Shown here piece after piece: positions 7,873 through 12,942 of a DNA stretch of 15,638 bases (its first letter is position 1; each line of letters opens with the position of its first letter). The notes below the pieces were generated by a model. It worked only from the letters and a program-made list of their open reading frames with translations. It had not been told where the DNA came from and searched no databases. The stretch is from CAYQDF01 sp964416175. Its GTDB lineage: Bacteria > Chloroflexota > Anaerolineae > Anaerolineales > UBA4823. The stretch lies in assembly GCA_964416175.1 (NCBI GenBank), contig CAYQDF010000073.1, forward strand, positions 1-15,638. Direction: 5' to 3'. A program made the translations under genes and the position numbers.

Positions 7873-7908
7873 TCAGGTAGGGATGCCAGTCAAAGCATCC
7901 CTACCTGA
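7873..7908 (-). terminator. Intrinsic terminator/attenuator between binding-protein and permease genes
   Basis: A perfect 14-base inverted repeat (7873-7886 and 7895-7908) flanks an 8-base loop. Read on the minus strand, the direction of the operon, it is followed at once by TTTGTTTTTTAC (7872 down to 7861), a classic T-run. It lies 90 bases after the binding-protein stop and 84 bases before the permease start. Sugar importer operons often carry such a structure so that the binding protein is made in excess over the permeases. Confidence 0.85.
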
Positions 7909-7997
7909 GGTTAAGCGGACTCGGATCGGATGAATTTCATCTGGCGGATGTCAGCCTTCTATGAGATTCATCGATCAGCAAAGTCTGTTGATGAAGA

Positions 7998-9416
7998 CTA
8001 CGGCCATTGGTACCAGGCGGACGCTTCGGCGACCGAGTAGGTATCCATCATGGCGTCCACAGCCGCGATCGTCGCATCCACGTCCGGCTGGACCAGGTAC
8101 GCGGAAAGGATATCCCAATAGACCGGCTGGGCCGTGCCGGGCAGGATGCTGCCGTGCTGGTCCAGGATCAGCTTATCGGGATTCTCGCTGACGTAGGTCT
8201 GCAGCTCCTGGCGGATCGGATCGGGGAACTCCGTCGCGGGGATGTCGATGCGGGCGAAGAGACCGCCTTGGGTGACGTCGGTGGGGATCTGCAGTTCCGG
8301 CGACGCGACCACCCTCAGCCAGTCCATGGTCGCCGAGGGGTGCGGAGCGCCGACGGTGATGCCGTATGCATCAGGGTGGAAGAGCAGGTAGCGGCCGTCT
8401 TCGGTCTGGGGGAAGGTCACCGCGCCGAAGTCCACGCCCGGTTCCCAACCGGAGCCTTTCGTGAAGGCGCCAATCGCCCAGGTGCCCATCAGGGTCATCG
8501 CCGCCTTGCCTGAACCAACCAGCCCAACCGCCTGGTCCCAGGTAAGGGCGGAGTGATCGACGTTGATGTGGTCGTTCAGCATGGCAAACTTTTCCAGGGC
8601 TGTCCGGTAAGCCGCATCGGTGGTTACATCGATCTCGCCTTTGTGGAGCGCCACATACGCCTCAGCTCCAGCCTCCTGCAGGTAGATGCTGTCGAACACG
8701 AATGCATCGCCCCACTTTTCCGATGAGCCGAGGCCCAGGCAGACCATGTCGGGCTTGGCAGCTTCGATCGTCTCGCAGGCTGCGATCAGGTCCTCGAAGG
8801 TCAGCGGCGCGGAGAGCTCGAGCTCTTCGAACAGCGGCAGGTTGTAGTACAGGATGTTTTGGATGTGCATGTTCAGCGGAACGACGTATGGGTGCCCATC
8901 GACGGAAACCGCCTTAAGAAGCGGCCCGGGGATGACATCCGCGTACCCGAGCTCGGCGTACAGGTCGTCCAGAGGTTGGAGCACGCCGCCATCGACGTAC
9001 TGCTTGAGTTCGGCTCCGCCCAGCGTCTGGAAGGTGTCAGGCGGAAGGCCAGCTGCAATCCGGCCCTGGAGTACGACCCGGTGGGAGACACCACCGCCGC
9101 CAGCGACAGGGTTCTCGACGACCTCGATGTCGGGGAAGGCTGCAGCCAATGCAGCGAATTCAGCGTCCGCCGCTTCGCGCTCGCCCGGAGCAGTCCACCA
9201 GTGGAAGATTTCGAGTTTCCTTTCCTCCGGCGTAGGCTCCGGAGTAACGACGACCGTCTCTACGATCGTGGTGACCTGCACTTCCCCAGCCACTTCAACC
9301 GGCACGGTGACCACGACGGTCTGCACCGGGGCTTCCGTGGGTTGCGGCGCGCAGGCGGCCAGGATCACACTGAGCACGGTCAATACTACGATGACGAACA
9401 AACCTTTCTTGTGCAT
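7998..9416 (-). CDS. Sugar ABC transporter substrate-binding lipoprotein (CUT1, glucose/mannose-type resemblance)
   Basis: A 472-residue secreted lipoprotein. Residues 1-22 are a lipoprotein signal peptide ending in LAAC (lipid-modified Cys22). Residues about 23-65 are a Val/Thr/Pro/Glu-rich tether with repeats such as TVVVTVPVEV and ETVVVTPEPTPEE. The binding domain starts near KLEIFHWWTAPGEREA and has the family-1 extracellular sugar-binding pattern. The stretch YVVPLNMHIQNILYYN near 170-190 and GLPPDTFQTLGGAELKQYVD resemble glucose/mannose binders of the GtsA kind; this is from memory, so the sugar is tentative. A strong AGGAGG sits just before the ATG on the minus strand (9421-9427, spacer about 5). 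It is the first gene of the importer operon; no ATP-binding subunit gene is present. Confidence 0.92.
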   Translation of the reverse strand: MHKKGLFVIVVLTVLSVILAACAPQPTEAPVQTVVVTVPVEVAGEVQVTTIVETVVVTPEPTPEERKLEIFHWWTAPGEREAADAEFAALAAAFPDIEVVENPVAGGGGVSHRVVLQGRIAAGLPPDTFQTLGGAELKQYVDGGVLQPLDDLYAELGYADVIPGPLLKAVSVDGHPYVVPLNMHIQNILYYNLPLFEELELSAPLTFEDLIAACETIEAAKPDMVCLGLGSSEKWGDAFVFDSIYLQEAGAEAYVALHKGEIDVTTDAAYRTALEKFAMLNDHINVDHSALTWDQAVGLVGSGKAAMTLMGTWAIGAFTKGSGWEPGVDFGAVTFPQTEDGRYLLFHPDAYGITVGAPHPSATMDWLRVVASPELQIPTDVTQGGLFARIDIPATEFPDPIRQELQTYVSENPDKLILDQHGSILPGTAQPVYWDILSAYLVQPDVDATIAAVDAMMDTYSVAEASAWYQWP

Positions 9417-9529
9417 TTTCTCCTCCTTGAGAGAAAAGTTTATTTACAGGCAGAGCTTGTTCAGGCACGATACAGGATTTTCCTTCTGGCTACCTCCTTT
9501 CTTGGGTGGGATCACCTGCGCGCCAGCAG

Positions 9530-9545
9530 TCCCGGTTAACCGGGA
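9530..9545. promoter_or_regulatory. Perfect 16-base palindrome, candidate operator
   Basis: TCCCGGTTAACCGGGA reads identically on both strands. It lies about 180 bases after the predicted transcript start of the sugar-importer operon and 114 bases before its first ATG. A related sequence, ACCGGTTAATGGT, is at 9683-9695, close to the transcript start. The size and symmetry would suit a dimeric repressor of the LacI kind, but no regulator gene is in the window and the link is inferred. Confidence 0.4.
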
Positions 9546-9731
9546 GGATCCGCTGCCACGCAGGCACGTTCGAACTGGGAATTAATGTGTAAGCTCGCTG
9601 CAATCCCCCTGCCGAGATTTTGTGCTGCAACGCTCCTGATGCGCATAAGAACGCAACCGTCTTCAGCCTGCCCATCGAAAGGACCGGTTAATGGTTCTTG
9701 GGATGAAGTTGGACGAATTACTGCTTCCGCG

Positions 9732-9760
9732 AGAGTAGCATATTTAACTTGCAGTGTCAA
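9732..9760 (-). promoter_or_regulatory. Sigma70-type promoter of the sugar importer operon
   Basis: On the minus strand a consensus -35 box TTGACA (9755-9760) is followed by a 17-base spacer and a TACTCT -10 box (9732-9737). An overlapping TATGCT is also present, with too short a spacer. Transcription would start near 9725 and run about 310 bases before the lipoprotein ATG. Confidence 0.7.
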
Positions 9761-9778
9761 TAGTTTATCAGGAATGTG

Positions 9779-9801
9779 CGTGAATCATATCTCGATTCAC
9801 G
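9779..9801. promoter_or_regulatory. Inverted repeat upstream of the importer promoter, candidate activator site
   Basis: CGTGAATC (9779-9786) and GATTCACG (9794-9801) form a perfect 8-base inverted repeat around a 7-base centre. The centre lies about 65 bases upstream of the predicted importer transcript start, where class I activators bind, and the GTGA...TCAC arms recall Crp/Fnr-type sites. It also follows the response-regulator stop (9838) by some 37 bases, but no T-run follows it on the minus strand, so a terminator role is less likely. Confidence 0.4.
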
Positions 9802-9837
9802 AAAGTTTTCCAGAGGCAAGAATGCCCGATTCCCCCG

Positions 9838-10881
9838 TCAATCTGGCCGGAGTTCCTCGCTGATCTCCCGAATCCGTCCGGCTTCCCAGGCTTTGCAGAA
9901 AGCTTCGACCACCCGCGGGTCGTAGCGGCTCCCCGAGCATTGGAGGATATCCTGGTACGCCTGTTCAAGGGAGCGCGCGGGTGAGTAGGGCCGGTCCGTC
10001 GTCATGGCGTCGAACCCGTCGGCCAGGGCGACGATGCGCGCGGCCAGCGGGATCTCCTCCCCCGCCAGCCCGCGTGGATATCCGTTGCCATCCCACCGCT
10101 CGTGGTGGCATCGGATAACCGGAATTGCCGAGGCCAGGTAGTGTATGTCGCGGATCATCTCGGAGCCGGTCAGCGGGTGGGCTTTGATCTCCTTCCATTC
10201 CTCCTCGCTCAAGGGCTCTTTTTTGCACAGCGTGGTCTCCCGGATGTGCAGCTTGCCGATATCGTGCAGCATGGCTCCGAAGCGGAGCTGGTCCGGGTCA
10301 AGCCTATCGCCCCCTGGTGAGCGGGATCCTTCCCCGGCAGCGGCTGGATCCTGCGTGCCTGGCGCAAGGGCTTCGGCGATGGCAAAAGCATAGGCCATGA
10401 CGCGTTCGACATGCCCGCGGGTGTACTGGTCGCGGACTTCGATGGCATTCGCCAATACGGTCAGACTGGCTTCGTAGGCACGCTGGAGCTGGACTACCCG
10501 CAGCTGGTGAGAGCGCTCCAGGCGGGAATTGACCACGGTGATCAGGTCCTCGCGCGTGACGGGTTTGACCAGATAGTCTTCGGCGCCCAGGTCTTTCCCG
10601 AGCAGGACGTCTTCCTTCTCTCCGCGGGCGGTGAGGAAAACAAAGGGGATGGTCACCCATTCTGGCCGTTCCCGCACTGCCTTGAAGAATTGAAAGCCGT
10701 CGATCTCCGGCATGGCGATGTCGGAAAGGATCAGGTCGGGGCTGCGTTCCGCCATCCTCTCCAGGCCTTCCCGCCCGTTAGCTGCGGATTGAATGCTGAA
10801 GCCCTCCAGCTCAAGCATCTCCTGCAGGCCTTCGCGCAGGACCGGGTTGTCTTCGACGATCAGGATGGTCTCCTGGCTCAC
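9838..10881 (-). CDS. Response regulator: receiver domain + HD-GYP phosphodiesterase
   Basis: 347 residues from the chosen start. Residues about 5-120 are a CheY-like receiver: acidic pair Glu10/Asp11, phospho-acceptor Asp54 in LILSDIAMPEIDG, Thr84 and Lys106. Residues about 145-340 are an HD-GYP domain with His157, the HDIGK pair His206/Asp207, His235, His259/His260 and the DGNGYP motif near 264-269, followed by ADGFDAMT. All expected metal ligands appear present, so it is probably an active cyclic-di-GMP phosphodiesterase controlled by phosphorylation. A low-complexity Ala/Gly/Pro/Asp segment (about 174-196) interrupts the domain before HDIGK. I chose the GTG at 10879-10881 because GAGGTGG precedes it with a 7-base spacer. 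The frame is open to 11100, but that extra part is Arg-rich and overlaps the hydrolase gene. No sensor kinase is nearby. It lies 28 bases after the hydrolase stop and is probably co-transcribed. Confidence 0.92.
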   Translation of the reverse strand: MSQETILIVEDNPVLREGLQEMLELEGFSIQSAANGREGLERMAERSPDLILSDIAMPEIDGFQFFKAVRERPEWVTIPFVFLTARGEKEDVLLGKDLGAEDYLVKPVTREDLITVVNSRLERSHQLRVVQLQRAYEASLTVLANAIEVRDQYTRGHVERVMAYAFAIAEALAPGTQDPAAAGEGSRSPGGDRLDPDQLRFGAMLHDIGKLHIRETTLCKKEPLSEEEWKEIKAHPLTGSEMIRDIHYLASAIPVIRCHHERWDGNGYPRGLAGEEIPLAARIVALADGFDAMTTDRPYSPARSLEQAYQDILQCSGSRYDPRVVEAFCKAWEAGRIREISEELRPD

Positions 10882-10909
10882 TGGTCCACCTCTGGGACTA
10901 CCTGGTTTA

Positions 10910-11947
10910 TCAAAGACCTCTCGAGGACTCCGTTCCGGAGTCATGTTCGCGCGACGCCGCAGACGGCAGGCCGGCGAGGGGTTCTGCTTTGAGGGCGGCG
11001 CGCAGGATCGCCTGTGCAACGACCTCTGCCGCGAATGCGCCGACGATGTTGACGTCTGCCTTCTTCTCTCCGGTCGCCAGGGCAAAGATCGTGTCTCCAT
11101 CCAGCATCGTGTGGGCCGGGCGGATGGTGCGCGCCAGTCCGTCCTGGGCCATCTGGGCGACTTTGTTCACCTGCTCCTTGTCCAGGCGGGCGTTCGTGGC
11201 TACCACGCCAATCACGGTGTTCTCCCGGGCGGCGAAGCCCAGCACCGTGCGCCCGACAAGCGTCCTCATGACGTGCTGCGTGTCGGCGAAATATGGACCC
11301 ACACCAATCTTGAGGGGTCCTTTTTCGATGCAGCGGGCTCCCGCGATGATCCTCCCGGTATTCGGGTCTACCACGTCGCCGAAAACGTTGACCGCGGCGA
11401 TGGCGCCAACGATCACGCCGCGCCCGATCTCGAGGCTGGCTGTGCCCACCCCTGCCTTCATCGCCCCGGCCATGCCGAAGATCTTGCCCACCGTCGCGCC
11501 GGTTCCCACGCCGACGTTGCCTTCCGCCGGGGGGTCCTCGGAGGCGTCCAGGCAGGCGCGGTAGCCCATGTCTGGGCCAGGGCGCACATCTGCTCGGCCT
11601 ATCCCCAGGTCGAAGAGGATGGCAGCCGGCACGATGGGGACGCGCACCGCGCGCACGGCGAAGCCCACGCCGCGCTCTTCCAGGTAGCGCACCACGCCCG
11701 AGGCGGAATCCAGGCCGAAGGCCGAGCCGCCTGAGAGCACCACTGCGTGCACGACGTTGACCAGGTGCAGGGGGTGAAGGGCGTCGGTCTCGCGCGTGCC
11801 AGGCGCCCCGCCGCGCTGGTCGACTCCTCCTACAGCCCCTTTTTCACAGAGGACGACGGTGCAGCCGGTCAGGGCTTCCAGGTCCTGGGCGTGTCCGACC
11901 CGGATGCCGGGGATGTCGGTAATGGCGTTGTTGAGCCTGGCTGGCAT
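10910..11947 (-). CDS. P1-family (S58, DmpA/NylC-like) self-processing hydrolase
   Basis: 345 residues. Family features in order: NAITDIPGIRVGHA at the start, GCTVVLCEKGAVGGVDQRGG near 28-47, VLSGGSAFGLDSASGV near 70-84, GNVGVGTGATVGK near 143-155, and ENTVIGVVATN near 242-252. P1 enzymes are N-terminal-nucleophile hydrolases that cut themselves into two chains. By analogy with nylon-oligomer hydrolase NylC (Asn/Thr cleavage), the likely cut here is Asn243/Thr244, with Thr244 as nucleophile. Known members act on peptides with an N-terminal D- or beta-amino acid, or on amide oligomers; the natural substrate here is unknown. The ATG at 11945-11947 fits the family start; its ribosome site is weak. 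The frame stays open into the N gap, but that part is repeat sequence. The response regulator follows 28 bases on. Confidence 0.9.
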   Translation of the reverse strand: MPARLNNAITDIPGIRVGHAQDLEALTGCTVVLCEKGAVGGVDQRGGAPGTRETDALHPLHLVNVVHAVVLSGGSAFGLDSASGVVRYLEERGVGFAVRAVRVPIVPAAILFDLGIGRADVRPGPDMGYRACLDASEDPPAEGNVGVGTGATVGKIFGMAGAMKAGVGTASLEIGRGVIVGAIAAVNVFGDVVDPNTGRIIAGARCIEKGPLKIGVGPYFADTQHVMRTLVGRTVLGFAARENTVIGVVATNARLDKEQVNKVAQMAQDGLARTIRPAHTMLDGDTIFALATGEKKADVNIVGAFAAEVVAQAILRAALKAEPLAGLPSAASREHDSGTESSRGL

Positions 11948-11999
11948 GAGTATTCCACGGATTAAGCGGTTATCAAGAATATCATCTGTCGAAGAGGCC

Positions 12000-12057
12000 G
12001 GCCCTGAGCCCTGGGCTGAGCCTGGTCGGAGGGCCAGCGAACACTTCGACAGGCTCA
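12000..12057. repeat. Dispersed inverted-repeat element
   Basis: GGCCCT (12000-12005) pairs with AGGGCC (12030-12035) around a GAGCC/GGGCTGAGCC-rich centre. It is followed by CACTTCGACAGGCTCAG (12041-12057), the type of short GC-rich, CTTCGACAGGCTCAG-like element seen scattered in many GC-rich genomes. It leads directly into the 14-base tandem array. Confidence 0.5.
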
Positions 12058-12189
12058 GTGTGCGAGGCTCANNNNNNNNNNNNNNNNNNNNNNNNNNNNN
12101 NNNNNNNNNNNNNNNNNNNNNNNNNNNNNNNNNNNNNNNNNNNNNNNNNNNNNNNNNNNNNNNNNNNNNNNTGCGAGGCTCAGTGTGCG
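12051..12189. repeat. 14-base tandem repeat interrupted by a 100-N assembly gap
   Basis: The unit AGGCTCAGTGTGCG is complete at 12051-12064, partial at 12065-12071, and complete again at 12176-12189 after TGCG at 12172-12175. Bases 12072-12171 are exactly 100 Ns, the usual placeholder for a gap of unknown size. The assembly therefore stopped inside a tandem array whose true length is not known. Confidence 0.9.
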
Positions 12190-12356
12190 GGACAGGGCTG
12201 ATGCTAAAGGGCAAGTATAACACCAGTCCTCCAGCCCGGATCGCCGCCTCCAGCTTTGCTTACAATAGTAAAAGGTCATCATAACCCCGGGGGTTCCGCG
12301 TACCGGTGGACCGGTGTATTCGGCCTGATCTGCGAAATCTGCAGACCATCTTGCGG

Positions 12357-12362
12357 TATAAT
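12357..12362 (+). promoter_or_regulatory. -10 box of the tRNA-Lys gene
   Basis: A perfect TATAAT lies 14 bases before the tRNA 5' end; no clear -35 box is seen at the right distance (GAAATC near 12334-12339 is poor). Transcription would begin about 8 bases before the mature tRNA. Confidence 0.5.
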
Positions 12363-12376
12363 TTTCAAGCCAGACC

Positions 12377-12452
12377 GGCCCCATAGCTCAACTGGCAGAG
12401 CAAGCGCCTCTTAAGCGTTAGGTTGAAGGTTCGAGTCCTTCTGGGGTCACCA
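12377..12452 (+). tRNA. trnK: tRNA-Lys (anticodon CUU)
   Basis: A full 76-base cloverleaf: acceptor GGCCCCA/TGGGGTC (one G-U pair), D-stem GCTC/GAGC, anticodon stem AGCGC/GCGTT (one G-U pair) with loop CTCTTAA giving anticodon CTT at 12410-12412, T-stem GAAGG/CCTTC with loop TTCGAGT, discriminator A and an encoded CCA. It reads the lysine codon AAG. A strong hairpin terminator starts 9 bases later. Confidence 0.97.
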
Positions 12453-12460
12453 GTGGAGCA

Positions 12461-12494
12461 GAGGTTGGGGCGATTCACAAATCGCCCCAACCTC
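12461..12494 (+). terminator. Intrinsic terminator after tRNA-Lys
   Basis: A perfect 15-base stem (12461-12475 with 12480-12494) closes a CACA tetraloop and is followed by TTTA. The T-run is short, but the stem is long and GC-rich and lies directly after the tRNA. Confidence 0.8.
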
Positions 12495-12569
12495 TTTAGA
12501 ATCTCTCAACGGGCGAGGGCTGCTCTCCTTTCCGCTCAAGCCCCTGTCAGAAACAAAGGTGTGTGAAAC

Positions 12570-12716
12570 ATGAAAACGTTCATCCGTATCGCCCTGCCGG
12601 TTATGCTGGCGGTCTTCCTCGGTCCTGCTGTCACTGCTTTCAGCCAGGGATCGGAAGAGGAGCCCAACAATCCCTGCGAGGACGCCCAGGATGTGGGCGC
12701 TTTCGAACTGCCCTAA
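12570..12716 (+). pseudogene. Short secreted-protein fragment: signal peptide plus the start of an EPNN-type domain
   Basis: The ATG at 12570 opens a 48-residue frame ending in TAA at 12714-12716. Residues 1 to about 25 are a clear Sec signal peptide (MKTFIRIALPVMLAVFLGPA then VTAFSQ), with an AAAGGTG ribosome-like site upstream. What follows, EEEPNNPCEDAQDVGAFELP, looks like the first strand of a bacterial pre-peptidase C-terminal (PPC) type domain, which usually starts with EPNN and runs about 70-100 residues. The domain stops after about 20 residues, so I read this as the 5' stub of a broken gene rather than a complete small protein. The same frame continues after the stops as a coding-like stretch (12726-12852) of unclear origin. 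A genuine short secreted peptide cannot be excluded. Confidence 0.55.
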
Positions 12717-12867
12717 GGTGTTTAAGAAGGCGAGTGGAAAAAAGTAAAGTCCCGCCCCGCCCGGCCTACGGAGAGCCTCCCGGATTACCGCCGGAAAACG
12801 GGGATGGATGCCGAAGGTTGGGTGGGGCCAGAGGTAAGGGAATTTACCGGATGAGCCGTGATCGCCT

Positions 12868-12894
12868 CGATCACTCCGGCGCTCAGAGTGATCG
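12868..12894. repeat. Hairpin-forming inverted repeat upstream of the ParB-like/Usp gene
   Basis: CGATCACTC (12868-12876) and GAGTGATCG (12886-12894) pair perfectly over nine bases around a 9-base loop, followed by GATTTTCC. It lies 49 bases before the ATG at 12943. It may end a transcript reading in from upstream or bind a regulator; nothing in the window decides this. Confidence 0.45.
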
Positions 12895-12942
12895 GATTTT
12901 CCGTGACCTTCGTGATTGGCATCGCCCCGACAGGTGCACCGC

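Larger units (their letters stand above)
9417..9837. other. Intergenic control region upstream of the sugar-binding lipoprotein
   Basis: There is no credible gene in these 421 bases. They hold the lipoprotein promoter (9732-9760), an upstream inverted repeat (9779-9801), a 16-base palindrome in the leader (9530-9545), a second CGGTTAA-containing half-similar site (9683-9695), and an unused strong ribosome-site-like sequence on the minus strand (AGAAAGGAGG near 9493-9502). The predicted leader is about 310 bases long. Confidence 0.6.
11948..12376. other. Gene-free repeat region with assembly gap between hydrolase and tRNA
   Basis: 429 bases without a credible gene. It contains a hairpin-forming dispersed element (12000-12057), a 14-base tandem repeat broken by 100 Ns, an ACCGGT direct/inverted pair near 12302-12315, and the tRNA promoter. 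The promoter of the hydrolase operon should also lie here but I cannot place it; a TACTAT on the minus strand near 12264-12269 is a weak candidate -10. Confidence 0.6.

Noticed and set aside
9536..9760. Possible leader peptide on the minus strand upstream of the sugar-binding lipoprotein
   Set aside because: It starts in the promoter itself, ahead of the predicted transcript start, and has no ribosome site or protein-like pattern.
9779..9801. Terminator of the response-regulator gene
   Set aside because: The hairpin is followed on the minus strand by CACATTCC with no T-run; its place just upstream of the importer promoter suits a binding site better.
10882..11100. N-terminal extension of the response regulator (ATG starts at 11098-11100 and 10942-10944)
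   Set aside because: The extension is Arg/Ser-rich and overlaps the hydrolase gene; the GTG at 10879-10881 has a good ribosome site and places the receiver domain at the N-terminus as usual.
10793..11734. 313-codon open frame on the plus strand
   Set aside because: It is antisense to the P1 hydrolase and response regulator, which both have family motifs. Long antisense frames are common in GC-rich DNA.
12051..12189. Possible CRISPR array at the 14-base repeats
   Set aside because: The units are 14 bases and directly adjacent, with no spacers, and no cas gene is nearby.
12055..12384. Open frames running through the N gap on both strands
   Set aside because: They are open only because Ns cannot contain stops, and the flanks are tandem repeats, not coding sequence.
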